A stretch of DNA of 12,393 nucleotides, taken from NCBI GenBank assembly GCA_016932895.1, contig JAFGCA010000532.1:1-12393 (forward strand). Direction: 5' to 3'. Below the pieces are notes generated by a model. The model had not been told where the DNA came from. It made no database searches and worked only from the letters and a program-made list of their open reading frames with translations. Position 1 is the stretch's first letter. Each line of letters begins with the position of its first letter. Source of the DNA: Sedimentisphaerales bacterium. Its GTDB lineage: Bacteria > Planctomycetota > Phycisphaerae > Sedimentisphaerales > SG8-4. Of the stretch, positions 1-6,548 are shown piece after piece. The translations under genes were made by a program, and so were the position numbers.

Positions 1-237
1 CCACTGCATGAAGGCCGAGAGCTGGCCGTCCTCCCGCGGGCACAGAACCAGGTGGAAGTGGTTCGGCATGATGCAGTAGGCGGCCACGGGGACGCCGATG
101 CGTTCGTACGCCTGGGCCAGGACGCACTCGAACGCCTGGTAGTCGTCGTCGGAGTCAAAGAGGCCGGCCCGGGCGTTCGCCCTGTTGAGCACGTGATACG
201 CCACGCCCCCCACGCTGGTCCGCAACGGCCTCGGCAT
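1..237 (-). CDS. REP-associated tyrosine transposase (RAYT, Y1_Tnp/HUH), 5' part only
   Basis: This is the first 79 residues of a single-strand-specific Y1 transposase of the IS200/IS605-related RAYT group; the remainder, including the expected catalytic tyrosine, lies beyond the window edge. The start MPRPLRTSVGGVAYHVLNRANAR is a typical RAYT N-terminus. The metal-binding HUH motif is seen as NHFHLVL (residues 59-65), preceded by YCIMP. The ATG at 237 is the only candidate: upstream in frame there is a stop and no other start codon. A strong GGAGG lies about 19 nt upstream and a GAGGG sits very close to the ATG, so the true ribosome site is unclear. RAYTs are known to be housekeeping-like, single-copy enzymes that act on nearby palindromic REP sequences. 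A palindrome plus tandem repeat lies directly upstream (271-311), fitting that picture. Confidence 0.9.
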   Translation of the reverse strand, partial: MPRPLRTSVGGVAYHVLNRANARAGLFDSDDDYQAFECVLAQAYERIGVPVAAYCIMPNHFHLVLCPREDGQLSAFMQW

Positions 238-270
238 GACCCTCAGCCTACCACGAACCTCCTCCCAATG

Positions 271-288
271 TCAAGAAAAGATTCTTGA
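271..288. repeat. REP-like palindrome upstream of the RAYT gene
   Basis: TCAAGAA (271-277), a 4-nt spacer, then TTCTTGA (282-288) make a perfect 7-bp inverted repeat, 34 nt upstream of the transposase start. Short imperfect palindromes beside the gene are the known substrates of RAYT enzymes. On the minus strand the palindrome also supplies the TGA stop of the YD-repeat fragment. Confidence 0.7.
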
Positions 289-311
289 CCCCTTTGTCTT
301 GACCCCTTTGT
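284..311. repeat. Two perfect 14-bp tandem repeats (CTTGACCCCTTTGT)
   Basis: CTTGACCCCTTTGT occurs at 284-297 and again without change at 298-311; the first copy overlaps the right arm of the palindrome. On the minus strand this reads as repeated GACAAAGGGGTCAA. It is probably part of the transposase-associated terminal or REP sequence and marks the junction with the RHS fragment. It does not belong to the RHS reading frame by homology, although that frame stays open through it. Confidence 0.75.
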
Positions 312-506
312 CTGCGCTTTCTCCGTCCTTGCCCTGGACCAGCCGGTTCTGCTCGTCATAGGAATACTGCCGACCCTCCTCATCCACGGACAGATTCCCC
401 GTGCCGTCATATTGCACAGACTCACCGTCGATGGTGGCGTATTCGTTGGCCGGGTTGGCCAGGGCGTACTCGGTGGTCTCCCCCTGCCGGTTGACGTGCC
501 TCTTGA

Positions 507-2258
507 TCACATCTTCAACAGCTCGATTGCAAGGGATAGCAGAAGAAGCGCCAGCGCTCCAAGCGTGCCAAGCCATGAGAGCGATGCACCAGCCCTTGAG
601 GAGCGATTCGGACGCCCAGCAAGATACGCCATTAGAAAATACCAGGCCGGTGCAAGGAGAAAAAACGCCAGCGACACTCGTTGCTCCTCGTTCTCGTCCT
701 TGTCGGGAGAATTCACGTGATTATAGTATATCAAAGCACCGGTGGTTCCCCCAATGGGGATCAATGATCCTTCCAGAACCTGTTGGATGGGGTGCTTGGC
801 TGGATCGAAGATCAGATTGCTCGGTCCGCCAATGTTCCTGGGTCGAATATCATTGAACGGCGTCCGCAAGCGCCATGAACCTTCGAACCAGGTGTTCCAG
901 AAATTCCCGGGAACATACGAACCCACGTTTCTCGTCACCAGCTTGCCGTTTCGGAAAAGGTGGCTCGGGGCCAAGTCACCGAGCCCATCCAAAGCACGAG
1001 CATTCGCTTGAAGGGAACCTCGTCCCCACCACTGCGCGATCCTTGAGGCAGACGGGTCAACTTCCTTGATCCAGTAGTTGCCAACCTTCTTGAGGCGTAC
1101 CCCCCCCGTCCGTGATATCCATTCGCCCTCAGTGGCAAGCGCAGAGCCGCTTCGGACAACCGCAAGCCCTTCGGTCCCCAGTATCATTATCGCGTTTCCG
1201 CCGAGGAATCGAGGCCACTCTTTCGTGCGGTCCGAGACCTTGATGGACTCGGGGGCGAACCTCAGTCTCGGGATCTCGATCACCGCGTCGGGGGAAATGA
1301 GCACGATATACTGGTTTGCCCCGAGGTCCAACCCGAGGTTCACCAGGTCAATCACAATGTCCGTCGTGCCTTCTGCCGCGTACGCGGTCCCCTGAACGTA
1401 ACCGAGGCTCAGTTCGCGCCTCTCCTGCCGGCCGAACATGGCGTAGACGTCAGGGTCTAGGCCTTGGCGAAGGACGAAGTCAGAGATGGGGTCCGCGTGC
1501 GCGCTCAGCAATATGACGGCGCCGCCCAGATGCTCTGACTCCTTCCGAAGGACGTTTTTCACCTGCTCGTCGCTCAGTGCCGTCAGGTCGTCCGTTGTTC
1601 CGATCTGGCGCAAGAGGCGACGCGGCGCCTGCTTCACGTCAGTTTCGAGCTGGAACCGGTGGACCAACTTATCGAGATCCGCGCACTCGAGTTCGTTTTG
1701 TGCCCACTGCATCCTGAAATGTGCGTACCGGGCATCATCGATGGCGTGCAGCAGCATCAGTCCGAGGCTGGCGCTCGTTGTCGTCCCCATCGGATCGCTA
1801 AACCGCGCGCTGTTGCTGCCGAAGGCTTCGTAGAGGCTGCCGCCGTCGACGTAGCCTTTCGGGTCGCGGGCCATCCAGCGGCCGAGCTTGGGGTGGTACA
1901 TGCGGGCGCGGGCGAAGACCAGGCCGGTGGCGTGGTCGTAGGTCAGGCCGTGCAGGCTGAAGGTCTTGTCGGGGCGGGGCAAGGCGGCGGGGTCGGGGTC
2001 CTCGGTGGCGGCGGTGTAGAGGCCGTCGAGGCCCAGGCCCAGGTCGGTGCGGACGCAGTCTACGTCGTATTCGTCGACCTGGCCGTCCGGAGTGCCGTCC
2101 GGGTTGCCGCACACGTCTTCCGGCGAGCCCGCGGGCGGAGGGTTGAGAACCGCGTTGCGAACGAGGGCCAGGTCGGTGGCGCCGACCAGGCCGTCGCAGT
2201 CGACATCCGTACGGCGGCACGGGGCCTCGCCGGGCGTGGCGAAGAGCCGGCCGTGCAT
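507..2258 (-). CDS. RHS core protein with dockerin-like insert and unknown C-terminal tip (probably 3' part of a broken gene)
   Basis: The open frame is 583 residues long counted from an ATG at 2258. Order: residues 17-72, two dockerin-like calcium-loop segments (DVDCDGLVGATDLALVRNAV and DGTPDGQVDEYDVDC); residues 103-158, the RHS-associated core (LTYDHATGLVFARARMYHPKLGRWMARDPKGY...FSDPMG); residues 159-583, a tip I cannot assign. The tip includes GNYWIKEVDPSASRIAQWWGRGSL and RTPFNDIRPRNIGG, and ends with two hydrophobic segments, a basic loop between them (about 518-535 and 553-580). In polymorphic-toxin systems the core is followed by a variable toxin domain; that role is only inferred here. 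The tip is lower in GC than the core. The ATG at 2258 has no ribosome site and lies in mid-repeat. The same frame continues upstream past a single TAA, so the real gene began further up and this is probably a pseudogene. Confidence 0.75.
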   Translation of the reverse strand: MHGRLFATPGEAPCRRTDVDCDGLVGATDLALVRNAVLNPPPAGSPEDVCGNPDGTPDGQVDEYDVDCVRTDLGLGLDGLYTAATEDPDPAALPRPDKTFSLHGLTYDHATGLVFARARMYHPKLGRWMARDPKGYVDGGSLYEAFGSNSARFSDPMGTTTSASLGLMLLHAIDDARYAHFRMQWAQNELECADLDKLVHRFQLETDVKQAPRRLLRQIGTTDDLTALSDEQVKNVLRKESEHLGGAVILLSAHADPISDFVLRQGLDPDVYAMFGRQERRELSLGYVQGTAYAAEGTTDIVIDLVNLGLDLGANQYIVLISPDAVIEIPRLRFAPESIKVSDRTKEWPRFLGGNAIMILGTEGLAVVRSGSALATEGEWISRTGGVRLKKVGNYWIKEVDPSASRIAQWWGRGSLQANARALDGLGDLAPSHLFRNGKLVTRNVGSYVPGNFWNTWFEGSWRLRTPFNDIRPRNIGGPSNLIFDPAKHPIQQVLEGSLIPIGGTTGALIYYNHVNSPDKDENEEQRVSLAFFLLAPAWYFLMAYLAGRPNRSSRAGASLSWLGTLGALALLLLSLAIELLKM

Positions 2259-2267
2259 GTCGTAGGA

Positions 2268-2540
2268 TTAGCGTTCCACGACGACGGCGTCGTCGGCTTC
2301 GTCGGCGATAAGGGCGGCCGTGGGCGAGCCCATGCGGTCGGTCGTGAAGAAGAAGTTGACGGGCTGGCCGGCGCGAAGGCCGGTGTTGATGGTGAAGTCG
2401 TCGACGCGCAGGAGGGTGTCCAGGCCCTCCAGGCTCCAGAAGTTGCGCTTGCGGAGGTCGCCGGTGGTGGCGTCGCGCTCTTCGAGCGCGCGATGGCCGG
2501 CGTGGAGGCAGACGATGGTGCCGGCGGTGCGTTGCCGGTC
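2268..2540 (-). pseudogene. 5'-truncated upstream part of the RHS gene
   Basis: This is in the same frame as the RHS core ORF and separated from it by one TAA (2268-2270). The encoded stretch VCLHAGHRALEERDATTGDL...NFWSLEGLDTLLRVDD...VNFFFTTDRMGSPTAALIADEADDAVVVER is typical of RHS repeats before the core. Joined across the stop it gives VVER-[stop]-SYDMHGRLF, where the usual RHS pattern is ERYSYD.YGR. A former Tyr codon (TAC or TAT) mutated to TAA is therefore the simplest reading. Homology fades near 2525-2540. The frame stays open to 2747, but that part is antisense to the promoter and start of the propeller gene and has no RHS character. The RHS gene has thus lost its N-terminal section, including any signal peptide. 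Confidence 0.75.
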
Positions 2541-2573
2541 GACTCTGTGTGCCCGCGCGTCTTTATCCCGCCC

Positions 2574-2603
2574 TTCGCACCGGCGCGGCAGACGCGGTAT
2601 ACT
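2574..2603 (+). promoter_or_regulatory. Candidate sigma70-type promoter of the propeller gene
   Basis: TTCGCA (2574-2579), an 18-nt spacer and TATACT (2598-2603; 5/6 to TATAAT) stand about 80 nt before the propeller start codon. The -10 is good and the -35 is weak. An inverted repeat CTGCGG-ACG-CCGCAG (2611-2625) lies just after the expected transcription start and could be an operator or a 5' hairpin. The RHS remnant ends just short of this promoter. Confidence 0.4.
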
Positions 2604-2684
2604 GCCCCCCCTGCGGACGCCGCAGGCCGGCCTCACGAATAGGGCGGCGCGTACACCCGGGTTTGGGCGAAGGGAAAGGAAGCC

Positions 2685-3773
2685 ATGAAATCCAAAGCGA
2701 CTATCGAGCAGACGGGCGGTCGGAAGACCGCGTTGTTCATCACGCAACTGGCGGCGGCCGCGGTCCTGGCGACGGCACCGGCCAACGCCCAGGAAACCAT
2801 CTACTACGCGGACATTTTCTACCCCACCTTCTCACACGGATACCTCCGCAAGGTCAACACCGACGGCGCCGGCCTGCAGACCCTGGTGAACACCGGCGAC
2901 GGCCTGCGCGGCGTGGCCGTCGATCCCGTCGCCGGCAAGGTCTACTGGACGGACGTGAACGACGATGCGATCCGGCGGTGCAACCTGAACGGCAGCAACG
3001 CGGAAGACCTCGTGACCGCCGGGCTCGAGTTTCCGATGACGATCGACCTGAACCCGCTCAACCACAAGCTCTACTGGGGCGACCAGAGCCTGGAACTCAT
3101 CGGCTGCGCAAACCTGGACGGCTCCAACCCGCAGACCCTGCTGTACACCAACTTCTCCAGCGGCCTGGCCGTCGACGCGGTCCACGGCAAGATCTACTGG
3201 AGCGCAGCCGTCTCCAGCAGCCAGGGCGAAATTCTGCGGGCAAACCTGGACGGTTCCGGCGTGGAGACCGTCGTCACCGGGTCCGGCAAGCCGGCCACCC
3301 TCGCGATCGACGTTGCCGGCGGCAAGGTCTACTGGACCGATTACGCCTTTGACGTGGTTCGCCGGGCCAATCTCGACGGGACCGGCGTCGAGGACCTCTT
3401 CGTCGTGGGCGCAAACCTGAACCCGGGCGGCATCACGCTCGACCTGCGGACCGGCAAGGTCTACTGGGGGCAAGATGTCTCCGGCCCGCCGTACGTCGGC
3501 AAGATCATGCGGATGAACCTGGACGGATCAAACCCCGAAGACGTCGCCGTCAATCTGGGGATGGTCACCGACCTGGTTTTGCCGGCACCCCGCCCCGGCG
3601 ATCTCGACGACGACAGCGACGTAGACCTTGCGGACTTCCTGAACTTCGCCGACTGCATGACCGGCCCGGGCATTCCGGCCATCCCGGGCTGCGAGCCGGC
3701 CGACCTCGAGTTGGACACCGACGTGGATCTGGCCGACTTCCGCGTCCTCCAGGCTGCGTTCACGGGCTCTTGA
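2685..3773 (+). CDS. Secreted YWTD-type six-bladed beta-propeller with dockerin-like C-terminus
   Basis: The 362-aa protein has an N-terminal signal peptide (basic start, then LFITQLAAAAVLATAPANA, likely cut near residue 35), so it is exported. Six LDL-receptor-like YWTD repeats follow: YYAD (40), YWTD (87), YWGD (130), YWSA (171), YWTD (216) and YWGQ (260). Each is followed by an N.(D/N)G(S/T) turn such as NLDGSN, which is enough for one complete six-bladed propeller. The C-terminus (about 305-360) carries two acidic dockerin-like loops, DLDDDSDVDLADF and DLELDTDVDLADF, of the kind common at the ends of planctomycete surface proteins. The ATG has AAAGGA 4 nt upstream. The ligand is unknown; a binding or scaffolding role at the cell surface is inference. 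It is a single-gene unit, convergent with pgi. Confidence 0.85.
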   Translation: MKSKATIEQTGGRKTALFITQLAAAAVLATAPANAQETIYYADIFYPTFSHGYLRKVNTDGAGLQTLVNTGDGLRGVAVDPVAGKVYWTDVNDDAIRRCNLNGSNAEDLVTAGLEFPMTIDLNPLNHKLYWGDQSLELIGCANLDGSNPQTLLYTNFSSGLAVDAVHGKIYWSAAVSSSQGEILRANLDGSGVETVVTGSGKPATLAIDVAGGKVYWTDYAFDVVRRANLDGTGVEDLFVVGANLNPGGITLDLRTGKVYWGQDVSGPPYVGKIMRMNLDGSNPEDVAVNLGMVTDLVLPAPRPGDLDDDSDVDLADFLNFADCMTGPGIPAIPGCEPADLELDTDVDLADFRVLQAAFTGS

Positions 3774-3851
3774 CCCGCAGGCACAAACTGACCCGAGAAC
3801 GGCCGCCCGCAGAAGACGCCCCGCTCCGGCACGTCCGGCCGGGCAGGCTTC

Positions 3852-3873
3852 ACGCGTCGGGAAGCCGATGCGT
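3852..3873 (+). terminator. Hairpin between convergent genes, possible terminator
   Basis: ACGCGTCGG, loop GAAG, CCGATGCGT form a 9-bp stem with one G-U pair on the plus strand. It starts 79 nt after the propeller stop and lies directly beyond the pgi stop on the minus strand, where the G-U becomes an A-C mismatch. There is no U-run on either side, so it would not be a classical intrinsic terminator. Confidence 0.35.
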
Positions 3874-3874
3874 A

Positions 3875-5470
3875 TCACAACGCGGCGAACGTTGCGTCGA
3901 ACGGGGTCGCCCCGGGCGTGCGTGAGAACTCGCGTTCCTCGTTGGCCGCCAGGTGCTCGAGAATTTTGAACACCGTTTCCACGTCCTCCGGCGAGCCGAT
4001 GGCCCGGGCCACGTCGGTCGCGGCCTGGGGGTGTCGGCGGTGTTCGCCCAAATGCCTGATGATCCTGAGCTGCAGATCCAGAATGCGGCGAGCGGCCTTC
4101 TTGCCGGCCTCCACCCCCGGCTGGTGATACGCATTGATGTTGACCAGCGACGCGTACAGGCCCACCGTCCGCTCATACAGCGCAATCATCGCGCCCACCG
4201 TCCGCGGCGTCACCGCGTCAATCGTCAGCGTCATCGACTCACGGCCGCTCTCGAACAGCGCCTCACGCGTGCCCTCCAAAAAGCCGAACAGGTAGTCACC
4301 CGCGGTCGTGTGCGGCTCCACCCGCACGGACACGCCCTCGCGGTCCGTCAGCACGCGAATGAACGTCACGAAGAAGTTGTGCACTCCGTCGCGAAGCTGC
4401 TGGATGTACGCGTGCTGATCCGTGGAACCCTTGTTGCCGTAGACGGTCAGACCCTGGTACACCGGGTTGCCGTCCAGGTCTTTCTCCTTGCCCAGCGACT
4501 CCATGATGAGTTGTTGGAGATACCGCGACAGCAGGGCCAGCCGGTCCTTGTACGGCAGGATCACCAGGTCCTTCTGGCCGCGGCCGTCGCAAGCATGATG
4601 CCACATCATGGCCATCAATGCGGCGGGATTCCGCAGTACATCCGCCTCCCGCGTGTACTCGTCCATCGTGCGGGCCCCGTCCAGCAAGTCGTCCACTTCG
4701 ATCCCCTGCAGGGCCGCCGGCAGCAGGCCCACCGCCGACATCTGCGACGTGCGACCGCCCACCCAATCCCACATGGGAAAACGCCGGAGCCAGCGGCCGG
4801 TATCGGCCAGCTTGTCCAATTCGCTTCCCACCTGGGTGACGGCCACCGCGTGGTCCGCAAAGCACAGGTCTCGCCCGGCATACGCGTGCATGACTTCGAG
4901 CATTCCGTTGCGGGTTTCCGGGGTCGTGCCGGACTTGGACACGACGACGGTCAGCGTAACGTCCAGCTCGTTCGCCAGGCCGCCGAGCAGAATGCGATCG
5001 ATGCCGTCCGGATCGGTGTTGTCGCAGAAAAAGATGCGCATGGGGTCGCGTCCCGGCTGCCCGAGGGCGTCGCCCACGAACTGCGGCCCCAGGGCCGAGC
5101 CGCCGATCCCCACCAGCAGCACGTTCCGAAATGCAGGACCGCCGGCCGGGTGAATCCGACCCGCGTGGATTTCCTCGGCAAAGGCCTTGACGTCTTTGAC
5201 GGTCTGCTCGATGGCGGTTCGCATCTCCGGCGTCGGCGCCCGCTCGGGCGCCCGCAGCCAGTAGTGTCCGACCATTCGATTCTCGTCCGGGTTGGCGATT
5301 GCCCCGCCCTCCAGGACGGCCATGGCCTCGAGCGCGGCCGCCATGGGCCTGCTCATCCGGGCGAAATAGTTGTCGGGGAATCGCATCCGGCTGATGTCCA
5401 GCGACAGTCCGACGGATTCGCAGCGGCACAGGTAGGTGCGGTATCGTTCCCACAGTTGCAGGCGGTTCAC
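3875..5470 (-). CDS. pgi: Glucose-6-phosphate isomerase
   Basis: This enzyme interconverts glucose 6-phosphate and fructose 6-phosphate in the cytoplasm (glycolysis/gluconeogenesis). The 531-aa length is close to the family norm of about 450-550. SIS-fold and signature motifs, in order: GIGGSALGP (121-129), SKSGTTPET (178-186, sugar phosphate binding), WDWVGGRTS (234-242, signature 1 with Thr for the usual aromatic), MESLGK (323-328, with the likely catalytic Glu324), [11 protein letters not shown] (345-355, His353) and [10 protein letters not shown] (448-457, Lys457). Residue roles are assigned by motif position. The GTG start at 5470 has GGAGGA at a good distance, located within the last codons of the upstream gene, and lies only 2 nt after that gene's TAG. 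The frame stays open further upstream, but that stretch is antisense-like to nothing conserved and overlaps the neighbour, so I reject the longer start. Confidence 0.93.
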   Translation of the reverse strand: MNRLQLWERYRTYLCRCESVGLSLDISRMRFPDNYFARMSRPMAAALEAMAVLEGGAIANPDENRMVGHYWLRAPERAPTPEMRTAIEQTVKDVKAFAEEIHAGRIHPAGGPAFRNVLLVGIGGSALGPQFVGDALGQPGRDPMRIFFCDNTDPDGIDRILLGGLANELDVTLTVVVSKSGTTPETRNGMLEVMHAYAGRDLCFADHAVAVTQVGSELDKLADTGRWLRRFPMWDWVGGRTSQMSAVGLLPAALQGIEVDDLLDGARTMDEYTREADVLRNPAALMAMMWHHACDGRGQKDLVILPYKDRLALLSRYLQQLIMESLGKEKDLDGNPVYQGLTVYGNKGSTDQHAYIQQLRDGVHNFFVTFIRVLTDREGVSVRVEPHTTAGDYLFGFLEGTREALFESGRESMTLTIDAVTPRTVGAMIALYERTVGLYASLVNINAYHQPGVEAGKKAARRILDLQLRIIRHLGEHRRHPQAATDVARAIGSPEDVETVFKILEHLAANEEREFSRTPGATPFDATFAAL

Positions 5471-5472
5471 GG

Positions 5473-6021
5473 CTATTCCTCCAGGGCCAGGATGGCTGAC
5501 CTGGCCTCCAGCAAAACGTCGCAATCGACATACGCGCCGTGCAGAATGAGCAACAGGCACGCATCCCGGCATTGCCCGGCGGTGAAGCCCAGATCGCCGA
5601 GCACTTGCCGCGTGATGGACAGATCGTTCATGCACTGATCGACGGGCACCGGCCCGAGCCGTTCCTGCATCGCTTCAAAAAAGCCGGTCCGGATGAGTCG
5701 CCGGGCGACGGACTTTTCGCGGCCGGCAACGTCCTCGCTGCGCGGCAGGGCCAGGTACTCGTCGACAGATTCATCCGGGGCCAGCTCCAACCAAACCACG
5801 CCGGACAGCTTCCTGTCGCGATAGTCCTGTGGAATGTGAAGCAGCAAACGTCGGAACCGCTCTTCGGGCAGTGTGCCCGCGAACCCGGCCCAGCGAAATG
5901 TCAGGCAAGTGCGGTCCCAACGCGGGCTGTGCTCGACCTGCACGTCGATGCCCGAAAAGTGCGGAGCCAGCAACTCCAACAACTCGTCACGGATTGTTGT
6001 CAGGTCCGATTTGCGCGCCAT
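5473..6021 (-). CDS. Hypothetical protein, co-transcribed with pgi
   Basis: I do not recognise this 182-aa protein. It is soluble, with no signal peptide or membrane segment. It starts [29 protein letters not shown], has a beta-like middle ([31 protein letters not shown]) and a helical end ([47 protein letters not shown]). Two cysteines lie in the QCRDAC pair and others in DQCMND and DCD; they do not form an obvious metal site. The ATG at 6021 is chosen because the sequence becomes protein-like there and GGTGG lies 5 nt before it. An ATG at 6090 in the same frame is possible but lacks a ribosome site and gives an Arg-rich extension. Its stop is 2 nt from the pgi start and it carries the pgi ribosome site, which points to translational coupling; a functional link with sugar-phosphate metabolism is only a guess. 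Confidence 0.75.
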   Translation of the reverse strand: MARKSDLTTIRDELLELLAPHFSGIDVQVEHSPRWDRTCLTFRWAGFAGTLPEERFRRLLLHIPQDYRDRKLSGVVWLELAPDESVDEYLALPRSEDVAGREKSVARRLIRTGFFEAMQERLGPVPVDQCMNDLSITRQVLGDLGFTAGQCRDACLLLILHGAYVDCDVLLEARSAILALEE

Positions 6022-6128
6022 GCCTGCCACCCGGTCCGCAAAGGCCCGGCGGATCACCGGCCGCCTGGCCCGGGACCGGCCATTGTCCACGACCGGCTCG
6101 ATATGGCAAGGAGGGGAGCCTTCAGACG

Positions 6129-6157
6129 TTCATACCCGTTCCGGACACGCCGCGCAA
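6129..6157 (-). promoter_or_regulatory. Weak candidate promoter for the hypothetical-pgi operon
   Basis: On the minus strand TTGCGC (6157-6152), a 17-nt spacer and TATGAA (6134-6129) sit about 108 nt before the ATG at 6021. Each box is only a partial match (3/6 and 4/6), but the spacing is ideal and I see nothing better in this 234-bp gap. Confidence 0.25.
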
Positions 6158-6255
6158 GTCTGCGTGCTGGAATTCTCACCCCCTTCGCCGGCATCCGCTC
6201 ACCGGCCGGTCGAACTGTCGGGCGGTTCTCGCCCGGGAGCCGGCCAGGATTCCCG

Positions 6256-6535
6256 ATGGGCCGACCGCATGTGACGTCACCGATCCACTCGCAACCGCAT
6301 CTCGCCTTTCTGCGCGAGCGGGTGGAACAGGCCGTGCGGCCTCTGGCCTCCTCGCCATGCCTTCTGTCCCGCGATGCCACAACCTGCCTTGCGAGGTCCT
6401 GAACAGGTGTCGTACGATGTGGACGTGGAAGCGGACGGGCTCGGTCTCGCGTCGCCGAAAGCCGCCTGGTTCCATTCGGTCCCCGCAGCAAAGGGCAAGC
6501 CGCGGAAGCTCAGCCTGGAACGCCGGCGGTGCTGA
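6256..6535 (+). pseudogene. Small ORF pair or frameshifted small gene before the methyltransferase
   Basis: Two short frames look protein-like and meet here. The first runs 6256-6402 (MGRPHVTSPIHSQPHLAFLRERVEQAVRPLASSPCLL..., 48 aa), with AGGA 7 nt before the ATG. The second, one base shifted, is open from an ATG at 6374 to a TGA at 6533-6535 (..PEQVSYDVDVEADGLGLASPKAAWFHSVPAAKGKPRKLSLERRRC, 53 aa). Both have mostly G or C in third codon positions in the protein-like parts. They are either two overlapping tiny genes or one gene of about 87 codons with a frameshift near 6350-6400. The second stop lies 13 nt before the methyltransferase start, so translational coupling is possible. I recognise no family. 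A perfect 10-bp palindrome (GTGACGTCAC) is at 6271-6280, inside the first frame. Confidence 0.35.
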
Positions 6536-6548
6536 AAGGACTCCTGCA

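Larger units (their letters stand above)
271..513 (-). pseudogene. Orphan RHS YD-repeat fragment
   Basis: On the minus strand, codons from about 513 down encode a piece of RHS/YD-repeat protein: NPANEYATIDGESVQYDGTGNL followed by RQYSYDEQNRLVQGKDG. This matches the usual NEY..IDG....YD..GNL....YSYD..NRL pattern found just before an RHS core. It has no start codon of its own that makes sense and no core domain after it. The frame runs directly into the 14-bp tandem repeat and ends at a TGA inside the palindrome. It lies just past the stop of the RHS gene at 507, in a different frame, so it is either debris of a second RHS copy or a rearranged part of the same gene. YD identity is clear; the upstream boundary is approximate. 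Confidence 0.7.

Noticed and set aside
284..311. CRISPR-like array
   Set aside because: Two directly abutting 14-bp copies without spacers are not a CRISPR array.
1659..2642. 327-codon plus-strand frame rich in Val, Ala and Gly
   Set aside because: It is the antisense of the high-GC RHS core and dockerin region; the minus-strand frame shows clear RHS motifs.
3953..5638. 561-codon plus-strand frame over pgi
   Set aside because: It is His/Arg/Gln-rich antisense shadow of a confidently identified glucose-6-phosphate isomerase.
5539..6255. Long plus-strand frame before the methyltransferase
   Set aside because: This part is antisense to the hypothetical gene and the promoter gap, with no ribosome site; only the end after 6256 looks protein-like.
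5829..6548. N-terminal extension of the methyltransferase to an ATG at 5829
   Set aside because: The extension is Arg/Pro/Cys-rich and overlaps the divergent gene and small ORFs. A TTG with AAAGGA at 8 nt gives a sensible start.
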